Below are positions 26,727 to 34,851 of a stretch of DNA of 64,000 bases, piece after piece. Both the position numbers and the translations under genes were made by a program. Under the pieces are notes generated by a model that was not told where the DNA came from, did not search any database, and saw only the letters and a list, made by a program, of their open reading frames with translations. The stretch's first letter is position 1. Each line of letters begins with the position of its first letter. The stretch comes from Alphaproteobacteria bacterium (lineage in GTDB: Bacteria > Pseudomonadota > Alphaproteobacteria > UBA3830): assembly GCA_017649895.1 (NCBI GenBank), contig JAGCFW010000003.1, forward strand, positions 248,001 to 312,000, written 5' to 3'.

Positions 26727-27149
26727 ATGTCTATACAGAAAACACTTTCTATAATAAAGCCGGATGCTGTCGCGAGAAATCTCATCGGAAGCATTGACGC
26801 AAAGTTAGAACAGGCGGGGTTGCGTATCGTGGCCATGCGCAGAATTCAATTGACGAAGGAACAAGCTCAGCAGTTCTATGCGGTGCATAAAGACAAGGCC
26901 TTCTACGACAGCCTCTGCGATTACATGTCTTCAGGACCTGTTGTTGTTCAGGTGCTGAGCGGAGAAGATGCCGTACTGAAGAATCGTGAAATCATGGGAG
27001 CAACAAATCCTGCCAATGCCGAAATCGGAACCATTCGCAGGGATTTCGGAGAAAGCATTGAGCACAATTCCGTTCATGGTTCGGATTCTCCTGAAAACGC
27101 GGAAATTGAAATAAACTTCTTCTTCAGTAAGTTGGATATTATTGATTAG
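26727..27149 (+). CDS. ndk: nucleoside diphosphate kinase
   Basis: 140 residues, the standard length. Start [50 protein letters not shown], and the active-site His in [11 protein letters not shown] near residue 118. It balances nucleoside triphosphate pools using ATP. The last codons overlap the open frame of the next gene but not its likely start. Confidence 0.97.
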   Translation: MSIQKTLSIIKPDAVARNLIGSIDAKLEQAGLRIVAMRRIQLTKEQAQQFYAVHKDKAFYDSLCDYMSSGPVVVQVLSGEDAVLKNREIMGATNPANAEIGTIRRDFGESIEHNSVHGSDSPENAEIEINFFFSKLDIID

Positions 27150-27174
27150 ACCTATTTTTAGGGTGTCGACCAAC

Positions 27175-27729
27175 ATGAAGCGCTTTTTGTTTTTGCTGCT
27201 GTTTTGTTCGTTCAGTGTTTTGGCTAAGGGTTCTTATCTGGAAATAAGCGGTGTCACGACGAAAGAAGTGGGCAAAGATTCCTTGGCGGCAAAGCAAAAA
27301 GCTCTTTCAAGCTCAGCAAACAAGGCATTTAATCGATTGTTAGATAGCTACTTTCCGGAAGCTGTATCTTTGAAAAATAGGATTCGGGGAAGTGAGATTC
27401 AAAATTGTGTATATGATTATTCAATAGATCAGGAAAAATTTTCGGGAAAAACTTATATTGCGAGACTTTCCTTTAGATTCTCGAAAAAAGCAGTGAAAAA
27501 AATACTTAAGAACCATAATATCTCGAGTCATGAAGAGAGAAAGTCAAAAACAAATACCGTTGCCCTCCATACCCAAGATTATTTGGATAATTATGCGCAG
27601 CTTCGAGGATATAAGGTGATTTTGTTTTCTCCAAGGCGAATAGTTTTGGAAATTCCCGTTAATAAACTAAAATCTCTGGCTGGTCGTAATATTGCGTTCA
27701 AGAAAGTAAATGCTAAAATTCATCCCTAA
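27175..27729 (+). CDS. exported DUF2066-like protein
   Basis: 184 residues from the ATG at 27175, giving the signal peptide MKRFLFLLLFCSFSVLAKG; an upstream in-frame start at 27142 is less likely. The pattern of early Ala/Lys-rich helix (DSLAAKQKALSSSANKAFNRLL), then YDYSIDQEKFSGKTYIARLSFRFS, is that of the DUF2066 N-terminal region. Its position immediately ahead of pgsA, an AI-2E permease and an Hda-like gene matches the order known for DUF2066 genes. The function of the family is unknown. Shorter than most DUF2066 proteins, so the second half may be missing. Confidence 0.55.
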   Translation: MKRFLFLLLFCSFSVLAKGSYLEISGVTTKEVGKDSLAAKQKALSSSANKAFNRLLDSYFPEAVSLKNRIRGSEIQNCVYDYSIDQEKFSGKTYIARLSFRFSKKAVKKILKNHNISSHEERKSKTNTVALHTQDYLDNYAQLRGYKVILFSPRRIVLEIPVNKLKSLAGRNIAFKKVNAKIHP

Positions 27730-28249
27730 TCTCATCACCGTATTAAGAATATTTCTGGCGCTCTTGTTCATTCCAGTTTTCTTAAGTGGTGAATTCGCCA
27801 GAGCATTGGTCATTTTTTCCGTGGCAGCAGTTTCGGATTTTTTGGACGGATATATCGCTCGCAAATTTAAAATTACCTCAAAATTCGGCGCCATGATGGA
27901 TCCGCTTGCCGACAAGTTATTGATGTTCGTGACGTATCTGCTCTTTGCCTATGAAAAAATCATACCTTACTACCTGGCTGCTGTGGTAATTTTGCGGGAT
28001 TTGTTGATCCTCTATGTCGTATTAATCTGCTTGTTAAAAAAAATCGAACTGAAGTTTTCGCCTCTTATGTCCAGTAAGATCAACACGACGGTGCAACTGG
28101 TATTTGTGATGTTGATATTGACTTGCAAGACGTTCTCAATCAATTTATCATTAGACGTGTTGGTTTTGTTTGTTTGCGGAATGACAATTTATTCCGGACT
28201 AGACTATGCGAGAAGGTATAAATGGGTTAAGAATGAATTATGCTCGTGA
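27710..28249 (+). CDS. pgsA: CDP-alcohol phosphatidyltransferase (phosphatidylglycerophosphate synthase)
   Basis: 179 residues, the usual PgsA size, with about five to six membrane helices. The catalytic motif D-x2-DG-x2-AR-x8-G-x3-D-x3-D is complete: SDFLDGYIARKF, then SKFGAMMDPLADK (about 43-71). It makes PGP from CDP-diacylglycerol and glycerol-3-phosphate. The ATG lies 20 bases inside the upstream gene, so the pair is translationally coupled. Confidence 0.9.
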   Translation: MLKFIPNLITVLRIFLALLFIPVFLSGEFARALVIFSVAAVSDFLDGYIARKFKITSKFGAMMDPLADKLLMFVTYLLFAYEKIIPYYLAAVVILRDLLILYVVLICLLKKIELKFSPLMSSKINTTVQLVFVMLILTCKTFSINLSLDVLVLFVCGMTIYSGLDYARRYKWVKNELCS

Positions 28250-29285
28250 CAGAAAAATTTTTCTCCTGGTTTTTGTATTAATTTGTATTGCTTCTTTTTT
28301 TTACGTGTTTTCGGATATTTCTTTTCCTTTCGTATTCGGATTCGTTTTGGCTTACCTTTTTACGCCTGCGGTGAATTTCTTTTCTAAATATGTTAATCGG
28401 TCTCTGATAAGCTTTTCGTTTGTTATTCTATTTGTAGCCGTATTTGTTTCAGCCGGATTGATTTTTGTTCCGAAAATCAAGGAATACATATTGTACATAG
28501 TCGAAAATATTCCGAACTATTATAATGATTTTGTAAAGTTCTCGGATCAATTCATTTCCTCTCAAACTGCTGCGCCTTATCAGGCGGAAATAGAAAGTCT
28601 GAAACAGGAACTGCAGAAATATACAAATCAAAAGCTACTGATATTAACTTCTGTGCTGAAGGGAATTGCTTCCCGAAAAAGTACCATCGCAGAGTGGATG
28701 TCGTTTTTTGTAATTGCACCTATTTCCTTTTATTATTTCTCAAGAGATTGGAAAAAATTATCAACAAAGGTATATGATCTCGTACCACCCAGACATCACG
28801 CATTTTTAACCGAAATTTTTTTGATCATAAGAGGGTCGTTCAGAAGGTTTTTCCATGCGCAATTCTCTGTAGTACTGATGCTATTTGCTTACTACGCAAT
28901 ATGCCTTCAGGTCATCGGGATAGATCACAGTTTGTTTTTCGGATTATTCTCGGGTTTGCTTTCTTTTATTCCTTTCATCGGAGCCATGATAGCCTGCTTT
29001 ATAGTAATTTTCCTGTCGATATCTTCGCTAACAATAACAAAATTTTGGATTTTGCTCGCAATCTACGCTCTGGGACAGATCATTGAAGGATATATCTTAT
29101 CGCCAAAATTCGTCGGGAAAGGAACAGGTTTACACCCTCTTTGGATATTGTTCGCCTTCTTTGCAGGATTCAAATTACTGAATGTTCTCGGGGTTTTGAT
29201 TTCCATTCCTGTGATCGCAATGCTTCGAGATTTAATAAACTTCGGCGTGTGTAAGTTCAAAGCCAGCCCAATGTATAAACAGTAA
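28233..29285 (+). CDS. AI-2E/PerM family membrane permease
   Basis: 350 residues from the ATG at 28233 (an in-frame ATG at 28206 adds nine). The layout matches PF01594: two N-terminal helices, then LIFVPKIKEYILYIVENIPN opening a soluble loop to about 150. Five or six helices follow, with the conserved IDHSLFFGLFSGLLSFIPFIG near 235 and SPKFVGKGTGLHPLW near 290. Family members export small molecules or act as Na+/H+ antiporters; the substrate here is unknown. It overlaps pgsA by 17 bases. Confidence 0.85.
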   Translation: MNYARDRKIFLLVFVLICIASFFYVFSDISFPFVFGFVLAYLFTPAVNFFSKYVNRSLISFSFVILFVAVFVSAGLIFVPKIKEYILYIVENIPNYYNDFVKFSDQFISSQTAAPYQAEIESLKQELQKYTNQKLLILTSVLKGIASRKSTIAEWMSFFVIAPISFYYFSRDWKKLSTKVYDLVPPRHHAFLTEIFLIIRGSFRRFFHAQFSVVLMLFAYYAICLQVIGIDHSLFFGLFSGLLSFIPFIGAMIACFIVIFLSISSLTITKFWILLAIYALGQIIEGYILSPKFVGKGTGLHPLWILFAFFAGFKLLNVLGVLISIPVIAMLRDLINFGVCKFKASPMYKQ

Positions 29286-29303
29286 AGCCGCTCCGGAAAA
29301 ATT

Positions 29304-29978
29304 ATGAGAACAGTTCAGCAGGTCTTTGATTTTTCGAAAGAAGAAAGTTTAAGTTGGAAAGATTTTATCGAAAGCACTGAAAATCGTGATGCTCTAACAT
29401 ACCTTACTCGTTGGCCGAATTGGAATTCCAACGGATTGGTAATTGTCGGCGAACACGGCGTCGGAAAAACTCATTTGGCTTCCTTGTGGGCACAGTCCGC
29501 GAACGCAGTCTGCGTCCTGAAAAGTTGTGTAAACAATGATCCTCGCGATTTGTTTCTGCACACGGAAGATAATAAATGCAATTTTGTGTTCGATAACTTT
29601 CAGGATTTCCTGACAGACCAGCGTTGGTTATTCGATTTTTATAACATCGCAAAAGAAAAGCATCGATCTTTTTTGATTATTGATGTAACTCCGCCGGCGC
29701 TATGGAACATCTCTCTGCCTGATCTGAAATCAAGATTAAATTTGCTGCCGGTCGTGAGAATATCCAGCCACAGCGATGAGTTGCTTTTCAAAGTTACGAA
29801 AAAATTGGCGCGAGATTACAACATAGAAATTGCGAACAATATCGTGGAATATATTCTAACGATGTGCCAACGAGATATACCTGAAATTTCACGTGTTTTA
29901 AAAACGCTGGACAAACTATCCTTGCAGCAAAAGAAACCTCTCAGTCTGAATTTTGTCCGAAAATATTTGAACGTATAA
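29304..29978 (+). CDS. hdaA: DnaA-like AAA+ protein (Hda/HdaA type)
   Basis: 224 residues. Walker A is GEHGVGKTHLASLWA near 49-60 and the Walker B-like segment is CNFVFDNFQDF near 93-103. The Box VII/sensor regions follow (LPDLKSRLNLLPVVRIS, CQRDIPEISRVLKTLDKLS). The DnaA domain IV DNA-binding helix-turn-helix is absent, as in Hda. It acts with the clamp to inactivate DnaA-ATP. The N terminus (MRTVQQVFDF) fits a clamp-binding motif less well than usual. Last gene of the DUF2066-pgsA-permease operon. Confidence 0.85.
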   Translation: MRTVQQVFDFSKEESLSWKDFIESTENRDALTYLTRWPNWNSNGLVIVGEHGVGKTHLASLWAQSANAVCVLKSCVNNDPRDLFLHTEDNKCNFVFDNFQDFLTDQRWLFDFYNIAKEKHRSFLIIDVTPPALWNISLPDLKSRLNLLPVVRISSHSDELLFKVTKKLARDYNIEIANNIVEYILTMCQRDIPEISRVLKTLDKLSLQQKKPLSLNFVRKYLNV

Positions 29979-30061
29979 ACCAAAACTGTTGAGCTGCAAA
30001 GAAGTATTTGAGTCGCCATGATAGAATGCTTCGGCTCGATATGCTAGAATGCTTTGTTTTT

Positions 30062-30430
30062 GTGAAGTCGGATGGCTGCTGCTTAATTGCAGAGGAAAGT
30101 CCGGACTCCTTGAAGGAAAGTGCCGGGTAACGCCCGGCGGTGTCGAGATCTGAATGCTTTTCGTAATTTTCGGAGACGGCGCCAGGGAAAGTGTAACAGA
30201 AAACATACCGCCCTCTTGGGTAAGGTTGAAAAGGCGAGGTAAGAGCTCACCGCGTGTTTGGTAACAAACACGGCAGTACAAACCCCACTTGGAGCAAGAC
30301 CAAATAGGGATAACGTGTCCTTCACACAATGTTATTCGGGTAGGTTGCTAGATATCTGCGGCAACGCAGATACGAGATGAATAGCCATCGAAATCGAAAG
30401 ATTTTACAGAATCCGGCTTATTGACTTCAC
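30062..30430 (+). ncRNA. rnpB: RNase P RNA, bacterial class A
   Basis: The ends pair (GTGAAGTC with GACTTCAC). Conserved elements are in order: GAGGAAAGTCCGGACTCC, AACGCCCGGCGG, CCAGGGAAAGTG, GAGGTAAGAGCTCACCGCG, then ACAGAATCCGGCTTA at the 3' end. It processes tRNA 5' ends with RnpA. Length 369 bases. Its 3' end has been copied downstream at about 32863. Confidence 0.95.
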
Positions 30431-30607
30431 AAAAACTGAAATTTTCCTTATAAAAAAATTGATATATGCTATAAAAGATCTGCTTTAGATAGTTATTGTA
30501 GTTTTGTGTCAAAAATTGAAGAGATTTTTTAAGCTTTCGTGTGGTGCGGAAGTATTTGCTGCTAAATAAAGGAGATTAAAATGAAAAAAGCGGTAGTTTT
30601 GGCTAGT
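30393..30607 (+). repeat. long direct repeat, copy 1: rnpB 3' end, leader and signal peptide of the first ankyrin gene
   Basis: About 215 bases match 32863-33078 with scattered differences. The block includes the last 38 bases of rnpB (GATTTTACAGAATCCGGCTT), a leader with GATAGTTATTGTAGTTTTGT, AAATAAAGGAG and the first codons MKKAVV. Confidence 0.9.
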
Positions 30608-32806
30608 TTAGTCGTTATGACATTCAACATATGGGGAATGATTACAAACAATCCGGATGGAAATTCTGGAAGTAGTAACAAGAGAACAATTTCACAGATT
30701 TCTGAAAATTCAGAGGAAAACGATCGCAATGTAAGACCGCGTATGTCGCAGCAGCAGGAAATTTCAGAAGCAAGTAACGTGAGATTGCAGGCTTTGCTGC
30801 AAATGATGATACGACAAGCTCAGCCGCTATTGCAGGCTTGGCAGCAAGATGTAAATCAAGTATCGCAGTTTCGGCCATGGTCACTTCAATTTCGCCCTGC
30901 AACTTCAATGAGATCAAACATCGAACCCTCGCTCTGCTTGCAAATGCCAATATCAGGTCAAACTCAACCCGTATTTCCCTTGGCTGGACCTGTCACTGTG
31001 CAATTTCTGTTCGTTCCGCAAGCATCCGCTCCAAGGAAGGCAGAAGATGCTCTGTTAACTATCGTTAAAGGAGATATTGATCTTAAGGTTCTTGGAGTAA
31101 ATGATATTCTTAATTATCTATTTGATTGGAAATATCGAAATCCGTATAGTTCGAATACCTTAAGTAAACGCGTAGAAGAAAGAAGGTTGGAATTAATCAA
31201 CGAATTCAAAAAAACATCGAAATCCGAACAAGATCTTTTGTTTTTCGCAAGTGAACGTGGTTTTTTAAACTTGGCGCGATATTCGATAGAAAAGGGCGCA
31301 GATGTTAATGGGAAAAATGAGAAGGGGAAAACCCCTTTGTTCTATGCCTGTAAAAGCGGTAATTTAGGCATCGTGAAACATCTGGTAGAACACGGCGCGG
31401 ATATTGATAAAGTCAATAATTATGGGAAGACTCCTTTGTTCTATGCTTGCGAAGGCGGTAATTTAGGTATCGTGAAATATCTGGTAGAAGAACTTAGTGC
31501 GGATGTTGATAAAGTCAACAATTATGGGGATACTCCTTTGTTCTATGCTTGCAAAGGCAGTAATTTAGGCATCGTGAAATACTTGATAGAAAAGCACGAA
31601 GCAGATATTGATAAAAAAAACAATTGTGGATCTACCCCTTTGTTCTATGCCTGTAAAAGCGGTAATTTAGGCATCGTGAAATATTTGATAGAAAAGCACG
31701 GAGCAGATATTGATGAAAAAAACAATTGTGGATCTACCCCTCTGTTCTATGCTTACGAAGGCGGTAATTTAGGCATCGTGAAATATCTGGTAGAACACGG
31801 CGCGGATATTAGAAACGATGATGAGAATACTATTTTGGTAGGAGCAATCCTTAAAGGTCATGAAAACATAGTGAAGTATCTAGTAGAAAATGGAATGGAT
31901 ATTAACACGATTGTTAATGAAAAAAACGAACATGGGGAAGACCTTTTGTTTAGAGCCTGCGAAGGCGGTAATGAAAGCGCTGTAAAAATTCTGATAAAAT
32001 ATGGGGCGGATGTTAATGGAAAAACTAATTATGGGGAAACTCCTTTGTTTGCCGCGGGTAATAGAGTAAATATCGTAAAATATTTAGTAGAAAACGGCGC
32101 GAATGTTAATGTAGAATGTAGTTATGGGGCAACTCCTTTGTCTTTGGCATGCCAATCCGATTACGAAGATACCGCGAAATATCTAGTAGAACACGGCGCG
32201 AATATTTATGTAGAACCTCATGACGATAATGTATCTACTCTTTTATTGCAGGCAGTCACTAAAGGTTATGAAAACATAGTGAAGTGTTTAGTAGAACACG
32301 GCGCGGATATTGATGAAGCCGATTATGATGGGATGACCCCTTTACTTATTGCAACTAAAGACGACAACGAAAATATCGTGGAATATCTGGTAGAGCGTGG
32401 CGCGGATGTTAATAAAGAAAACATAAACGGAAGAACTCCTTTGTTTTATGCGTGCGAAAATGATAGCGAAGATATCGTGAAGTATCTAGTAGAAGAACAC
32501 GGCGCGAATGTTAATAAAGAAGACAAAAACGGAATGACTCCTTTATTTCTTGCATCTGAATTTGGTTATGAACCTATCGTGAAGTATCTTGTGGAGCAGG
32601 GCGCGGATGTTAATAAAGAAAATAAATATGGATGGACTGCTTTGTTTTATGCGTGCTGGAAAGGTCATGAAGACGTCGTGAAATATCTGGTAGAGCATGG
32701 TGCGGACACTAAGAAAGACCCGGGAGGAGAAAGTCTTTTATTTTTGGCGAACGAAAGAGGTTACGAAAACATCGTGAAATATCTTAAAGCTCACGACGCT
32801 AAATAG
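30581..32806 (+). CDS. exported ankyrin-repeat protein (16 repeats)
   Basis: 741 residues. Signal peptide MKKAVVLASLVVMTFNIWG, then a Gln/Ser-rich, poorly structured region to about 205 and sixteen ankyrin repeats to the end, typically GKTPLFYACKSGNLGIVKYL. Repeats 2 to 6 are almost identical at DNA level, showing recent expansion; later ones are more diverged. AAGGAG precedes the ATG and a strong terminator follows. Ankyrin arrays bind proteins and are common in bacteria living inside eukaryotic cells; a host target or a surface role is an inference. No catalytic domain is seen. Confidence 0.88.
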   Translation: MKKAVVLASLVVMTFNIWGMITNNPDGNSGSSNKRTISQISENSEENDRNVRPRMSQQQEISEASNVRLQALLQMMIRQAQPLLQAWQQDVNQVSQFRPWSLQFRPATSMRSNIEPSLCLQMPISGQTQPVFPLAGPVTVQFLFVPQASAPRKAEDALLTIVKGDIDLKVLGVNDILNYLFDWKYRNPYSSNTLSKRVEERRLELINEFKKTSKSEQDLLFFASERGFLNLARYSIEKGADVNGKNEKGKTPLFYACKSGNLGIVKHLVEHGADIDKVNNYGKTPLFYACEGGNLGIVKYLVEELSADVDKVNNYGDTPLFYACKGSNLGIVKYLIEKHEADIDKKNNCGSTPLFYACKSGNLGIVKYLIEKHGADIDEKNNCGSTPLFYAYEGGNLGIVKYLVEHGADIRNDDENTILVGAILKGHENIVKYLVENGMDINTIVNEKNEHGEDLLFRACEGGNESAVKILIKYGADVNGKTNYGETPLFAAGNRVNIVKYLVENGANVNVECSYGATPLSLACQSDYEDTAKYLVEHGANIYVEPHDDNVSTLLLQAVTKGYENIVKCLVEHGADIDEADYDGMTPLLIATKDDNENIVEYLVERGADVNKENINGRTPLFYACENDSEDIVKYLVEEHGANVNKEDKNGMTPLFLASEFGYEPIVKYLVEQGADVNKENKYGWTALFYACWKGHEDVVKYLVEHGADTKKDPGGESLLFLANERGYENIVKYLKAHDAK

Positions 32807-32829
32807 TCTTTTTCAATTGTCAAACCGAA

Positions 32830-32857
32830 GGACGCCCCGTTACGGGCGTCCTTTTTT
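32830..32857 (+). terminator. intrinsic terminator of the first ankyrin gene
   Basis: GGACGCCC-CGTTAC-GGGCGTCC followed by TTTTTT. Confidence 0.9.
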
Positions 32858-32862
32858 GTATT

Positions 32863-33078
32863 ATCGCAAGATTTTACAGAATCCGGCTTATAGACTTCAC
32901 AAAAACTGAAATTTTTCCTTGCAAAAAAAATTGCCGTATGTTAAAAAATCTACTTTAGATAGTTATTGTAGTTTTGTATCAAAAATTGAAGAGATTTTTT
33001 TAAGCTTTCGCGTGGTGCGGAAGTATTTGCTGCTAAATAAAGGAGATTAAAATGAAAAAAGCGGTAGTTTTTGCTAGT
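32863..33078 (+). repeat. long direct repeat, copy 2: rnpB 3'-end fragment and ankyrin leader
   Basis: Second copy of the block at 30393-30607. It begins with a non-functional rnpB fragment (GATTTTACAGAATCCGGCTT then GACTTCAC at about 32903) and runs through the leader and signal-peptide codons of the second ankyrin gene. The catalytic body of rnpB is absent. Confidence 0.9.
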
Positions 33079-34752
33079 CTTGCAATTATCACGTCAAGTG
33101 TGTTTGGGATGTACAATAATCCATGTGATCCAAGTGTGAGTTCTGACCCTCGAAAAAGAAGTGTTCGATCAAATGATTTTGAAAATAGCTCAAGCAAGAA
33201 GATACGAAAAAACGTTAAACAAGAAAACACAACAACAAACATCGAAAATTTGAACCTTTCTCTGTCAAACGCTTTTCTTTCTTACATCAAATCCAAAAGT
33301 CAGGCGACAGATCTTATGGTGTGGGCTGCAAAATCCAACCAACAGGGTGTTATCGACTACTTGATCGGAAATAATGTGGATGTTAACGGTACAATTAACG
33401 GTCAAAACTCTTTGTACCAAGCTATTTTCAATAAAAATTTAGAGTTGGCAGATCATTTGATTCTAAACGGAGCAAAGTTTAACGCAAAGGATAAAGAAAA
33501 TCTATTATTCAACGCAATCGATACCAACAATCTGGAGAATGTTAAATATTTGATAGGTAAAGGAGTAAATATCGGATATACAAAATTAGTAGGAGGATTC
33601 GGATGTAAAGGCAAGAAACCATTCTCGGGTTTAGTAGGAGAATTCGGATGTAAAAACAAGGAATCATTCTTGGATAGAGCAGTTTCAAAGAAATATTTTG
33701 ATATAGCGAAATACTTAATAGAAAACGGAGCTGAAGTGCATAATTTGCAGAAGCATCAGGTTTTGTCCTTTGTTATAGAAAATGACAGCTTGGACCTCGT
33801 TAAGCATTTTATATCCAAAGGTGTAGATGTTAATCTTATAGACGGATACAAACGAACACTTCTGCACAACGCTGTTATCTATAACAAATTCGATATAGTC
33901 GAATATTTGGTCAATAACGAAGGTATAAATATTAATGCTCAGGATAGTAGTTTGTATACTCCGTTATTGTATGCTGCAGAAAAAAAGCATACTGATATTG
34001 CAGAACTTTTGATCAAAAAATTAGTGGAAAAAGATGACACTGGCAGTTTATTAAATACGATGGGAAATATAACAAATGTACAGAGCGGTTCCAGTTTTAG
34101 ACCAATTCAGAACAACTCTCAGGATGCCAAAACTCCTCTGTATGAAGCAAGTCAGAACGGATTTCTGGATATTGTAAAATTACTGGCAGAAAACAAAGCT
34201 GATCTCAACATGAGAACAAACAACGGCGTATCTCCTACCGAAATCGCTATCCAGAATAACCACGTAGATATCGTAAAATATTTGATTGAGCACGGAGTGA
34301 ATGTTAACGAAACAGATAATAACGGAATGAGTCTTTTGAGCCATGCGATTGTAACGAATTCTGAAAATTCGGTAGATTTGGTGAAATATCTGATCGAAAA
34401 AGGAGCGAAAATCAACAAACAATCCAACGACGGATGGACTCCTCTGCACGAGGCCGTACAGGCTGGTAATAAAGAGATAGTTCAGATTTTGTTAGATCAT
34501 GATGCTTTTGTTAATGCCGCAGATCTAACAGAATGGACCCCGTTGCACGAAGCCAGTAAAAAAGGAAATCTGGAAATATTCAAACTGTTAGTAGAAAATG
34601 GAGCAAATGTGTATGCCCGTTCTTTCATACACTTTCCGAACAAACTCAAACCAGATACTCCGACATCTATTGCTCCATCAAGTATTGTTAACTATTTGAA
34701 AAATCAGCATTCCAGATTTACTTCAGGCCGTCTGACCGCTCATAACAAATAA
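33052..34752 (+). CDS. exported ankyrin-repeat protein, paralogue
   Basis: 566 residues. Signal peptide MKKAVVFASLAIITSSVFG, a basic/Ser-rich linker to about 85 (including KKIRKNVKQ), then about twelve ankyrin repeats, ending near 545. Consensus examples: GWTPLHEAVQAGNKEIVQIL and DNNGMSLLSHAIVTN. Repeats are more diverged than in the upstream protein, and two near-copies of a GFGCKGKKPFSGLVG segment interrupt the array near 185-200. Shares leader, ribosome binding site and signal peptide with the upstream gene by duplication. Confidence 0.87.
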   Translation: MKKAVVFASLAIITSSVFGMYNNPCDPSVSSDPRKRSVRSNDFENSSSKKIRKNVKQENTTTNIENLNLSLSNAFLSYIKSKSQATDLMVWAAKSNQQGVIDYLIGNNVDVNGTINGQNSLYQAIFNKNLELADHLILNGAKFNAKDKENLLFNAIDTNNLENVKYLIGKGVNIGYTKLVGGFGCKGKKPFSGLVGEFGCKNKESFLDRAVSKKYFDIAKYLIENGAEVHNLQKHQVLSFVIENDSLDLVKHFISKGVDVNLIDGYKRTLLHNAVIYNKFDIVEYLVNNEGININAQDSSLYTPLLYAAEKKHTDIAELLIKKLVEKDDTGSLLNTMGNITNVQSGSSFRPIQNNSQDAKTPLYEASQNGFLDIVKLLAENKADLNMRTNNGVSPTEIAIQNNHVDIVKYLIEHGVNVNETDNNGMSLLSHAIVTNSENSVDLVKYLIEKGAKINKQSNDGWTPLHEAVQAGNKEIVQILLDHDAFVNAADLTEWTPLHEASKKGNLEIFKLLVENGANVYARSFIHFPNKLKPDTPTSIAPSSIVNYLKNQHSRFTSGRLTAHNK

Positions 34753-34773
34753 CAAGGACGAGGAATTATCTCT

Positions 34774-34804
34774 AAAAGGGCACTCCGCGTGGGCGTCCCT
34801 TTTT
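34774..34804 (+). terminator. imperfect intrinsic terminator of the second ankyrin gene
   Basis: AAAAGGG and CCCTTTTT flank a GC-rich core with one bulge and one mismatch. It looks like a decayed version of the terminator at 32830. Confidence 0.55.
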
Positions 34805-34851
34805 GTATCTAATTCACAAACTTCGCGAAAACACCCTACGAATACAATCTG

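Noticed and set aside
32863-32910. A second rnpB gene
   Set aside because: Only the 3' end is present; the catalytic domain and the pairing 5' strand are missing, so it is a duplicated fragment.
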